From Nocardia brasiliensis (lineage in GTDB: Bacteria > Actinomycetota > Actinomycetes > Mycobacteriales > Mycobacteriaceae): DNA of 64,000 nucleotides. The translations under genes were made by a program, and so were the position numbers. Below the pieces are notes generated by a model, which was given only the letters and a program-made list of their open reading frames with translations, did not search any database and was not told the origin of the DNA. This document shows, in pieces, positions 27,507 to 35,019 of this stretch (its first letter is position 1; every line of letters starts with the position of its first letter). The stretch spans positions 3,720,001 through 3,784,000 of the forward strand of contig NZ_CP046171.1 in NCBI RefSeq assembly GCF_011801125.1, read 5' to 3'.

Positions 27507-28937
27507 ATGAAGCAGACTCTCGAACGTGAGACCAAATGGGAGGTCGATCGGGCTTTCGCCCTCCCACCGATCGATGACCTGGTGCCCGGTGGCCGGGTCG
27601 AGGCCATCGCGGTGGAGCTCACCAGCACCTATTTCGACACCGCCGCGTGCGACCTGCTCGCCAACGATCTGGTCCTGCGCCGCCGGGCGGGCACCGACGA
27701 GTCCGGGTGGCAGCTGAAGATCCCGCAGGCCGACGGCAGGACCGAGCTGCTCGCCCCGTGGTCCGACGAGCTGCCCGCCGAACTCGCCGCCGTGGTCACC
27801 GGTGTCGCGCTGGGCAGGCCGCTGCATGTCGTCACCACGATCCACACCCTGCGCAAACGGCATCGGCTATTCGGTCAGGACGGCGAGCTGGTCGTCGAGA
27901 TCGATGACGACACCGTGCGGACGACACCGGGCGACGGCATCGCGGCGGCGTCGGCCTGGCGGGAGATCGAGGTCGAGCTCGGCCCGGCGACCGCCGCGGC
28001 GCCACGGGAGCTGCTCGATCGGCTCACCGCGGCGGGGGCGTCGCGCTCGGCGTATCCGTGCAAACTGTCCCGAGCGGTGCCGCAGCGCGAGGACCACACC
28101 GGTGTGCGGTCGAAGGCGGAGCGCGCGGTCCACGAATATCTGATTGCGCAGATCGATCGCATTTTCGCCGGAGACGTCGCCCTGCGTCGTGGGGAAGACC
28201 CGATCCACGACACTCGTGTCGCGACTCGGCGACTGCGTAGCACGCTGCGGGTGTTCGGAAAACTGCTGGACCGCAGCGTGATCGAGGCGGTTGCCGACGA
28301 AGTGAAATGGTACGCGGGACTGCTCGGTGAGGTGCGCGACTGTCAGGTGCAGCGCCGCCGCCTGGCGGCCGAGCTCGGCGAACTGCCACCCGAACTCGTG
28401 CTCGGCCCGGTGGCGGCGCGCATCGATGCGACCTTGCTCGAGCGTCAGTTGACGAGCCGGGCCGCGCTCGCGCAGGCGATGGATTCGCCGCGGTACCTGG
28501 CGCTGCTCGCGACACTGCGGGCATGGAAGTCGAAGCCGCCGTTCGTGGTTCGATTGCGTAAAGGTGATCTGGTGCGGCGCGCGAGCCGTGCGGCGCGCAA
28601 AGCCGACCGACGATTGCGGGTGGCGATCGCCGAGCAGCGCGACGAGTCGCTGCACCGTGCGCGCAAGGCCGCCAAGCGTGCGCGCTACGCGGCCGAGCTG
28701 CACGGGCCGGTGCATCGGCGCGCCGCGGCCAAGTCGAACATCGAGCACTACAAGAAGATTCAACGGGTGCTGGGCGACCACAACGACGGCGTGATCGCGG
28801 CCGGGTTGCTGTGGCGGATCGCGACGGCCGCGGGCACGACGGGCGGTGAGAACGGCTTTACCTACGGCTTGCTCTACGCGAACGAGCGCCGAGCGGCGGA
28901 GCGGGTGCGCGAGCGGATAGCCGAGATCGCCCGGTAG
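27507..28937 (+). CDS. CYTH-CHAD domain protein
   Basis: The 476-residue protein has an N-terminal CYTH domain opening with ERETKWEVD (the ExExK metal-binding signature) over residues 1-200, and a C-terminal CHAD domain over about 205-475 with histidine-arginine helices such as DPIHDTRVATRRLRSTLRVF and LHRARKAAKRARYAAEL. CYTH domains hydrolyse triphosphates and CHAD domains bind polyphosphate, so a polyphosphate-linked role is likely. ATG 27507 is chosen over 27465 because the CYTH motif begins six codons later. Confidence 0.93.
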   Translation: MKQTLERETKWEVDRAFALPPIDDLVPGGRVEAIAVELTSTYFDTAACDLLANDLVLRRRAGTDESGWQLKIPQADGRTELLAPWSDELPAELAAVVTGVALGRPLHVVTTIHTLRKRHRLFGQDGELVVEIDDDTVRTTPGDGIAAASAWREIEVELGPATAAAPRELLDRLTAAGASRSAYPCKLSRAVPQREDHTGVRSKAERAVHEYLIAQIDRIFAGDVALRRGEDPIHDTRVATRRLRSTLRVFGKLLDRSVIEAVADEVKWYAGLLGEVRDCQVQRRRLAAELGELPPELVLGPVAARIDATLLERQLTSRAALAQAMDSPRYLALLATLRAWKSKPPFVVRLRKGDLVRRASRAARKADRRLRVAIAEQRDESLHRARKAAKRARYAAELHGPVHRRAAAKSNIEHYKKIQRVLGDHNDGVIAAGLLWRIATAAGTTGGENGFTYGLLYANERRAAERVRERIAEIAR

Positions 28938-28984
28938 TTGCGGACCGCTACGTCTTTCTTCGAGTTACCTTATCGGGCAGTTGC

Positions 28985-29010
28985 ATTCGGAACCGCCGTA
29001 GGGTTCCAAT
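28985..29010 (+). terminator. Hairpin after the CYTH-CHAD gene
   Basis: ATTcGGAACC (28985-28994, one bulged C) pairs with GGTTCCAAT (29002-29010) across a 7-nt loop. A second small hairpin, TTCCGA 29013-29018 with TCGGAA 29034-29039, follows. Both lie 48-102 nt after the stop. Confidence 0.5.
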
Positions 29011-29123
29011 CCTTCCGATGTTCGGGTTCCGGTTCGGAAATGTTCAGTGTGACAAGGGAGCCGAATCCGCTACGGCCCGGCCGTTATCGACGCGGTGTTG
29101 CGGGCATCGGACACCCCGCCGCA

Positions 29124-29161
29124 GCTGTCAGGCGGTGTCGAAGTGCTGCGGACCAGACAGC
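29124..29161 (-). terminator. Candidate terminator of the encapsulin operon
   Basis: GCTGTCAGG (29124-29132) and CCAGACAGC (29153-29161) pair in 8 of 9 positions. They sit just beyond the racemase stop codon at 29170 in the direction of transcription. The loop is 20 nt and there is no T-run. Confidence 0.35.
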
Positions 29162-29169
29162 CGGTACCG

Positions 29170-29895
29170 CTACGAGATGCGGCGAAAAGGGCTGTGGCAC
29201 AAGCTTCGATGCACCATTTCGGTGAGGGTGACGATGTCGAAGACGGGGATGCCAAGGCGGCGTTGGATCGCGTGCCCGTACGGCACCAGATCGGTGCACT
29301 CGATCACCAGCGCACCGAGCTCCGGATGCGCCGCGGCGAGACCCTCGACCTCGGCGAGCACCTCGCGTCCGAGGCGGTCGGCGTCGAGCTCGGTCCGACG
29401 ACCCTCGAGTATCACCTCACGGAACTCCGGGTACGCGGCCATGCCCGCGACACGGACCGGCACCGTCTCGGCGCCGATCGCGCGCAGGTGCCGCCAGGTG
29501 AGCGCGGTCCGGTCGGCGGCGAGCACACCGACCGCGCGATCGGCGGCGAGCATACGATGCACCATCGGCAGCTGGATCAGGCTCGAGCTGTAGAGCGGGA
29601 CGCGCACCGCGTCGGCCAACTGCTGCTGGAACAGCACGAGGAAGCCGCATCCGCTGGTGATCGCCGCGACGCCACGGGCCTCGAGTTCCTGCGCGGCAGC
29701 GATAAACGGCTCGAGCAGGGTCGGATCCGCCTCCTTGACCACCCGCTGCGGTGTCGCGCCCCGCACCACCTGGTAGACGACCGGGAAGTCGAAGGTGGCC
29801 GGATTGCGGATGTGGCCGGGGATCTTGGTGAACGCGGTGTCGAGGCACAGCACGCCGATAGCGGTGTCGGCCTTGCTGTTCGGTCGCGCGGTCAC
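29170..29895 (-). CDS. Aspartate/glutamate racemase-like protein (last gene of encapsulin operon)
   Basis: The 241-residue protein belongs to the Asp/Glu/hydantoin racemase superfamily. Two cysteines in the expected catalytic positions are visible: Cys83 in TSGCGFL and Cys200 in IECTDLVP. It also has the GVLCLDT opening and the GIPVFDIVTL C-terminal strand. Predicted activity is cofactor-independent racemisation of an acidic amino acid or related compound; decarboxylase or isomerase activity is possible in this superfamily. The GTG start overlaps the FAD-enzyme stop (GTGA), so translation is coupled. Next to a D-amino-acid-oxidase-like enzyme, it could supply the D-substrate. Confidence 0.82.
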   Translation of the reverse strand: MTARPNSKADTAIGVLCLDTAFTKIPGHIRNPATFDFPVVYQVVRGATPQRVVKEADPTLLEPFIAAAQELEARGVAAITSGCGFLVLFQQQLADAVRVPLYSSSLIQLPMVHRMLAADRAVGVLAADRTALTWRHLRAIGAETVPVRVAGMAAYPEFREVILEGRRTELDADRLGREVLAEVEGLAAAHPELGALVIECTDLVPYGHAIQRRLGIPVFDIVTLTEMVHRSLCHSPFRRIS

Positions 29896-31193
29896 GGTCG
29901 CCGCCCGTCGCGCGAGCGGTCGAAACGGTCCGGCCGCAACGGAACCGGATCGGTCACCGGTGTCGTGCCCGTGAGCAGGTGCGCGACGAGTTCGCCGCCC
30001 GCAGGCGCCAGACCCATGCCGATGTGGCCGTACCCGGCGGCGACGAGCAGGTTGCGCGGACCCGCTCGGCCGATGAGCGGTACACCGTCGGGTGTGCTGG
30101 GGCGCAAGCCACTCCAGGTTTCGTGGGTGGCGGTCTGCTCCAGTTCGGGCAGGTAGTCGCGGACGGTGCGCAGCATGCCGCGCACCCGGCGCTCGGAGAC
30201 GGCATCGCGCATGCCGGTCAGTTCCATCCTGCCGCCGATGCGCAGCCGCGCACCCAGCGGGACCACCGCCACCCGCCCCTCGCTCAGCAGGACCGGGCGG
30301 GTCGGACCGCCGGGCGGCATGTCCAGAGTGACGCTGTAGCCCCTGATCGGTTGCAGCGGCAGCGCGAACCCGGCCATGCGGGCGCATTCGGTCGACCACG
30401 CACCGGCGGTGAGGACGACCTCGCTCGGCCGGAGCTCACTGCGGGTCGTGGTGAGCCGGGTGATCTTTCGCGCGGTGACGGTGCAGCCGGTGACCTCGGT
30501 GTGTTCGCGAATCTCGACGCCGAGCCCGCGCAGCAGCCGCCCGAACTCGAGCACGAACCGGGGCACCCGCAGGTACGCGCCCTCCGGGTTGTAGAGGGCG
30601 CCGTGGATCGCGAATCGAGTTTTGGGCTCGAGCTCGTCGAGCTCACCCGGGCCGAGGACGCGCAAGGGGATCCCGTTGGCGACGGTGCGTGCGACGGTGG
30701 CCCTGGCGGCCGCGAAGCCGTGCGCGGTCCGGTACGTCAAGATGATGCCGGGCATCTCGAAGGTGTCCGCGATCTCGTCGGTCGCGCAGAGTTCGAGCAG
30801 GATGTCGAGGCTGCGTCGCTTCATCGCCGCCAGCGTGCGAAAGCCGGCCGCCGCGGCCGACGGCGCGCAGGCTCTGCCGAATTGGCCGAGCCAGCGCAGC
30901 AATTCGCGGTCCGCGCGCGGTCGCACATAGAACGGGGCGTCCGGATGCAGCATGGCGAGCGAGCGCACCGAGCGCAGACCCGGTTCGGCCAGGGGTGCGG
31001 CACCGTGGGTGCCGACGAAACCCGTGTTCCCGCTGGAGCAGGACTGCGGGCCGCCGAGCGCACCGCGCTCCAGCACGGTGACCGAGGCCCCGGCACGCCG
31101 CAGGTGATAGGCGCAGAACAACCCGGCGACCCCGCCGCCGATGACCACCACATCGGGATGGCCGCGCTCGGCGGGCGCCGTCTCGCTGGACAC
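29892..31193 (-). CDS. FAD-dependent oxidoreductase, D-amino acid oxidase/dehydrogenase (DadA) family
   Basis: The 433-residue protein has the FAD Rossmann loop VVVIGGGVAGLFCAYHL near residue 15, an ATG-like VVLTAGAWS motif near 265, and the C-terminal GLRPSTPDGVPLIGR and GHIGMGLAPAGGEL blocks of DAO-family flavoproteins. It should oxidise an amine or D-amino acid to an imine or keto acid; if oxygen is the acceptor, hydrogen peroxide is formed. It lies 9 nt after the shell gene and overlaps the racemase gene. Its position makes it the best candidate for an enclosed enzyme, but I see no known encapsulin-targeting peptide at the arginine-rich C-terminus. Confidence 0.88.
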   Translation of the reverse strand: MSSETAPAERGHPDVVVIGGGVAGLFCAYHLRRAGASVTVLERGALGGPQSCSSGNTGFVGTHGAAPLAEPGLRSVRSLAMLHPDAPFYVRPRADRELLRWLGQFGRACAPSAAAAGFRTLAAMKRRSLDILLELCATDEIADTFEMPGIILTYRTAHGFAAARATVARTVANGIPLRVLGPGELDELEPKTRFAIHGALYNPEGAYLRVPRFVLEFGRLLRGLGVEIREHTEVTGCTVTARKITRLTTTRSELRPSEVVLTAGAWSTECARMAGFALPLQPIRGYSVTLDMPPGGPTRPVLLSEGRVAVVPLGARLRIGGRMELTGMRDAVSERRVRGMLRTVRDYLPELEQTATHETWSGLRPSTPDGVPLIGRAGPRNLLVAAGYGHIGMGLAPAGGELVAHLLTGTTPVTDPVPLRPDRFDRSRDGRRP

Positions 31194-31202
31194 CGGACCC
31201 GC

Positions 31203-32078
31203 CTACACGGTGACGACGAAGAAGTTGGTCGGCAGATTGACCACGACCCGCTCGTAGATCTGCGCCATCACCGCCGCGCCCGGCTCGGTGAAGGTGCCCG
31301 GCGGCGGCTCGGCGAACCGGATCACCGAGCGTCCCGCGTCGAAAAGCTGTGCGCCGTGGCCGAAGTCGCCGACGATGGCGCTGCCCGGTTCGACCAGACG
31401 GGTGCGCACGATGAATACCCCGTTGCGTTCCAGATCGGTCATCAGGGTGCCGGTGCCCATCGCACGGTAGTAGTCGACCGGGTTGATGATCATGCCGTCG
31501 GCGGTGCCGCCCATCTGCTCGATCTCGTTGCAGGCGCGCAGGATCGTCGAGGTGAACGGGCCGGGCGAGGTCATCCGCGCGATGCCCGCGATGTTGAGCA
31601 GGCCGCCTTCGCCCGCGATGATCGTGTGGTTCTCCGCGGTGCACAGCCGCACGATGAGGCGATAGTTGATGAAGGACTCGAACGTGTCGGGATCGTCCCA
31701 TAGATGCGGCGGCACCTGGACCCACGCGGTGGTCGGCAGCAGTTCCGGGATCGGTGACCGGTGGAATCTGCTGGCCAGTTCGCGGCGGACGTCGGCGCCC
31801 TCGATCGGCGCGTCGTCGGCGCCGGGCGGACTCTCGTGCCAGTAGTACTTACGTGGATCACGGGACAGATCAATGGCTTTGAGCATGTTGCGGGCCGGGT
31901 GCCGGGGCTTGCGGCGTGAGCTGGTCAGCGAATCGGTGATCGTCACGTCGTACTCGACGGCGGCGTCCAGACCCCGCTGTGCGCAGCACTCCACGAACAT
32001 CCGTCCCGGCGAGAGTTCCTGCGCCCGATCCCGGACGACCTGCGCCAGTGTCGGTTTCATGTTTTCTGTGTGCAGCAT
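31203..32078 (-). CDS. HK97-fold major capsid-like protein (encapsulin-like nanocompartment shell)
   Basis: This 291-residue protein reads as an HK97 capsid fold. WVQVPPHLWDDPDTFESFI and the following residues to about 152 form the P-domain spine helix, and GEGGLLNIAGI (156-166) matches the capsid GDG.NL.GI motif. ADGMIINPVDYYRAM (194-207) is the A-domain helix, VGDFGHGAQLFDAGRSVIRF (236-255) the returning strands, and the C-terminus is a final beta strand. Length fits encapsulins (about 265-290). No portal, terminase, protease or tail gene is near, and all neighbours are metabolic enzymes, so a compartment rather than a prophage is inferred. Actinobacterial encapsulins embedded in natural-product clusters have been described as a separate family. 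GGAAGG precedes ATG 32078. Confidence 0.85.
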   Translation of the reverse strand: MLHTENMKPTLAQVVRDRAQELSPGRMFVECCAQRGLDAAVEYDVTITDSLTSSRRKPRHPARNMLKAIDLSRDPRKYYWHESPPGADDAPIEGADVRRELASRFHRSPIPELLPTTAWVQVPPHLWDDPDTFESFINYRLIVRLCTAENHTIIAGEGGLLNIAGIARMTSPGPFTSTILRACNEIEQMGGTADGMIINPVDYYRAMGTGTLMTDLERNGVFIVRTRLVEPGSAIVGDFGHGAQLFDAGRSVIRFAEPPPGTFTEPGAAVMAQIYERVVVNLPTNFFVVTV

Positions 32079-32114
32079 GGTTGTTTCCTTCCGTGTCGTC
32101 GGCGCCGGTGCCGA

Positions 32115-32924
32115 TCAGGCCGGTGCGGCGGGGCGGGGTGACCAACTCGGGCCGAGCAGGCTCGCGCCGCCGTCGACCAGCTGAACCGTCCCGGTCAGGT
32201 AGGAGGACCGCGCGCTCGCCAGAAAGGCGGCCACCGCGGCCATTTCGTCGGGATAGGCGATGCGGCCCACCGCCGTGTGCCTGCCCAGCGCGTCGAACTC
32301 GGCATCCACCGCGGCGGTGCGCTGTGCGACAACGCGTTCCAGCAGGGGGGTACGGGTCGCGCTGGGGGCGAGCACATTCACCGTCACACCGTCGCGGCCC
32401 ACCTCGACGGCCAGCGACTGGGCGAAGCGGGCGATCGCGGTTCTGGTCACGCCCGACAGCGCCAGATCGCCGATCGGGACGCTGGCGGTCTCGGATGTCA
32501 CGAAGATCACCCGGCCCCACCGGGCCTTTCGCAGATGGGGCAACGCGGTGAGCGCCACGTCGACCGCGGGCATGAGCACGCCGTCGATCGCGTCCCGGTA
32601 GTCGGCCGTCGCGAAACGGGCCGCGTTCCCGGTGGGCGGGCTGCCGCCGCTGACCACCACCACGTGCACCGCCCCGAATTCGGCCGCGACCTCGTCGATC
32701 CAGCGGTGGGTGGCCGCGCTGTCGGTGATGTCCACGCTGCTGGTGTGCACCCGGGCCAGCGCGACCTCCTTGACCGCACGTTCCGCGGCGGCCAGCCGGG
32801 CCGGGTCGCGCGCGCCGATCGCGACGTGCGCGCCCTCGGCGGCCAGTTCCCGTGCGATGGCCAGCCCGATACCGCTGGAGCCACCGGCGATCAGCGCGAC
32901 CTTGTGCTCGAGCCCGAGATCCAT
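32115..32924 (-). CDS. Short-chain dehydrogenase/reductase with altered catalytic residues
   Basis: The 269-residue SDR has the NAD(P) loop AGGSSGIG (residues 13-20) and the VNVLAPSATRT block. Aligned by eye with FabG, the catalytic Ser is kept (Ser144), but the catalytic Tyr is replaced by Ser157 and the Lys by Arg161 (motif LALSGVTRTA). A minor SDR subfamily with LxLS...R at this place exists, so the protein may bind cofactor and act by another route, or be non-catalytic. The stop is 36 nt before the shell gene; the start is 2 nt after the sulfotransferase stop. Confidence 0.85.
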   Translation of the reverse strand: MDLGLEHKVALIAGGSSGIGLAIARELAAEGAHVAIGARDPARLAAAERAVKEVALARVHTSSVDITDSAATHRWIDEVAAEFGAVHVVVVSGGSPPTGNAARFATADYRDAIDGVLMPAVDVALTALPHLRKARWGRVIFVTSETASVPIGDLALSGVTRTAIARFAQSLAVEVGRDGVTVNVLAPSATRTPLLERVVAQRTAAVDAEFDALGRHTAVGRIAYPDEMAAVAAFLASARSSYLTGTVQLVDGGASLLGPSWSPRPAAPA

Positions 32925-32926
32925 TG

Positions 32927-33862
32927 CTACCCCTCCGGTTTCGTGGCGGCGAGCGCGTAGCCGTAGCGGCGCGCGAGCGGCCAGGACAGTGCGGCGACGG
33001 TGCGCTGGGCGGACTTCGGCAACCCGGTGCGCCAGGAATCGTCGGACCCGCGGATGACGGTGGTCCCGGTGTGGAAGCGGTCGGGATTCCCGGTCACCGT
33101 GTGGTTGGTGCGCAACTCGACGGTGCGGTCGGTGACCGGATTCGCGGCGGGATCGCTGTCGCAGTGCGCCAGCAGCGCACCGATGGTCGGCTCGGGCGCG
33201 GCGATGAAGTCCTCGTAGCGCAGGAACAGCGAACGCTGCGGGTAACGGCGGGTGATCGCGTGGGTGGCGACGTTGAAGCCGGTCCAGTAGCCGGTGCTCT
33301 TGCCCGGCGACATGGCGTACACGTAATCCTTCGGCTTGCTCCAGGATTGGGCGACCGCACGCGGATCGCGCACCAAATGGACGTAGTACGGGATGATGTC
33401 GTCGAGGTAGGGCAGCAGGGCGGCCTCACCGGGAATCTTGCTGGTATCGACGATCACTCGCGAGTTCGTGCGTTCCGCGACGGCGTGGTAGACCTCGGTC
33501 ATCAAGGCGGCGTGGGCGCGCAGTGGCGCGCTGCGCAGGCCGCGTCCCAGTACCTGCCAGGTGTGCCGGGTGCGAACGCTGCCCTGCTGACGCCGGATGA
33601 CCGTGTCGGCGTGCTCGGTGAACGGCGTGTCGGCGGGCTGGCCGATCGGCAGCACGGTGGACCAGACCGGGCAGTCGAACAGCTTGCGCCCGCAGCCACA
33701 CTCCTGGTTCACCCCCCGTCCCGCCGCGTTCTTCCAGAGGAACGCCAGTTCGCCGACGTGGCAGAAGCCGGGGACCTCGTTGAGGATGTTGCCGATGATG
33801 GTGCTGCCGTTGCGGCACCATCCGGTGATGCACAAGACCTTCAATGGGGTGGGGTTCGTCAT
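32927..33862 (-). CDS. PAPS-dependent sulfotransferase
   Basis: The 311-residue protein has a sulfotransferase phosphosulfate loop, ITGWCRNGSTIIGNIL (residues 12-27), and the 3'-phosphate-binding region VHLVRDPRAVAQSW (161-174). A cysteine group, ECGCGRKLFDCPVW at residues 54-67, is common in bacterial carbohydrate or small-molecule sulfotransferases and may bind a metal or form a disulfide. It should move a sulfuryl group from PAPS to a hydroxyl or amine of the operon product. ATG overlaps the MFS stop (ATGA). The acceptor is unknown. Confidence 0.88.
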   Translation of the reverse strand: MTNPTPLKVLCITGWCRNGSTIIGNILNEVPGFCHVGELAFLWKNAAGRGVNQECGCGRKLFDCPVWSTVLPIGQPADTPFTEHADTVIRRQQGSVRTRHTWQVLGRGLRSAPLRAHAALMTEVYHAVAERTNSRVIVDTSKIPGEAALLPYLDDIIPYYVHLVRDPRAVAQSWSKPKDYVYAMSPGKSTGYWTGFNVATHAITRRYPQRSLFLRYEDFIAAPEPTIGALLAHCDSDPAANPVTDRTVELRTNHTVTGNPDRFHTGTTVIRGSDDSWRTGLPKSAQRTVAALSWPLARRYGYALAATKPEG

Positions 33863-35019
33863 CTGCCGACCGCCTTCTCCGTGGTGACCGCTTGCCGGAT
33901 CGTCATGGCCAGCGCCGAGGCGGCGAGCGCGCAGACCGCGCCTGCCACGAAGACGGCGGGGTAGCCGAAACCGGTCGCGATGGCGCCGGTCGCCGGTCCC
34001 CACACGAACAGGCCGAGATCCCAGAACGAGGTGTAGGCGCCGATGGCCGCGCCCTGCTTGGTGGTTTCGGTGTTGTTCATGACCATCAGCGCCAATGACG
34101 GGTGCAGCAGCGAGAATCCGACGCCCATGACCACGGCGCCGAGCACCGCGATCGGCAGGTTCGGCGCGCACGCGATGATCAGCAGTCCTGCGGCTTCGCC
34201 GACGCCGCACCAGGTCGCGACCCGGCGTGGTCCGAGCTGATCGGGCAGTCGCCCGATGAAAAGGCGGGTGCCCGCGTACACGGCGCTGAAGGTGCTCAAT
34301 ACCACCACGCCCGAGTCGATCCCGCGCTCCTGCAGGCCGGTGATCACGAACGCGGCCAGCCCGACGTAACCCGCGGCGCCCAGCGCGAGCCCGAGTCCGG
34401 GCAGCACCGCGGGGCGCAGCAGCAGCCCACCGCCGCCGGAGGTCGCGGCGTGTGGCCGCGGTGGCACGCTGCTGATGAGGGCCGCGCCGAGCAGGGGAGC
34501 GGCCGCACAGAACGCCCACACCGCGTCGATACCGAAGTGCCGCAACGCCGCGCCCAGCGCGGTGCCCAGCGAGATGCCGCCCCACATGGCGATGCCGTAC
34601 AGGCCGATCACCTGGCCGCGCCGGTGGTGCGGTGCCAGTGTTACGGTCCAGACCGCGCCGGCGGTGAACAGGGCGGCCTCGCCGACGCCGAGCAGCAGCC
34701 GCACCACGATCAGACCGGCGAGCCCGACCGGCAGGAAATAGAGCAGCCCGCCCGCGGCGATCGCGAGCGCGCCGAAGCGCATCACGCCGCGGTGCCCGTG
34801 CCGGTCGGCGAGCCCACCGAAGATCGGGCGGGTGAGCAGCGCGGTGAGCGCGGTGGCGGTGACCGCGAGGCCCACCGCGAGATCGCCGGCGCCGAACTCG
34901 TCGCGCACGTGGGCGGGCAGCACCGGGATCGCGGCCGACAAACCCAGGTAGCCGCAGAACAACCCGCCGAACACCCCGGCGAGGGCGAGCCTCGGCATCG
35001 GGCCGGGGTCGGTGCTCAT
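33859..35019 (-). CDS. MFS transporter, probable exporter
   Basis: The 386-residue protein has about 12 hydrophobic segments and the MFS loop RPIFGGLADRHGHR between helices 2 and 3. It resembles drug/small-molecule exporters. It overlaps the aminotransferase gene by 4 nt upstream and the sulfotransferase gene by 4 nt downstream, so it belongs to the encapsulin operon and is the likely export or self-protection gene for the product. Confidence 0.9.
   Translation of the reverse strand: MSTDPGPMPRLALAGVFGGLFCGYLGLSAAIPVLPAHVRDEFGAGDLAVGLAVTATALTALLTRPIFGGLADRHGHRGVMRFGALAIAAGGLLYFLPVGLAGLIVVRLLLGVGEAALFTAGAVWTVTLAPHHRRGQVIGLYGIAMWGGISLGTALGAALRHFGIDAVWAFCAAAPLLGAALISSVPPRPHAATSGGGGLLLRPAVLPGLGLALGAAGYVGLAAFVITGLQERGIDSGVVVLSTFSAVYAGTRLFIGRLPDQLGPRRVATWCGVGEAAGLLIIACAPNLPIAVLGAVVMGVGFSLLHPSLALMVMNNTETTKQGAAIGAYTSFWDLGLFVWGPATGAIATGFGYPAVFVAGAVCALAASALAMTIRQAVTTEKAVGR

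Noticed and set aside
31203..32078. The capsid-like gene as a marker of a prophage
   Set aside because: No portal, terminase, protease, tail, integrase or lysis gene is present nearby, and the gene is locked by short spacings into an operon of metabolic enzymes.
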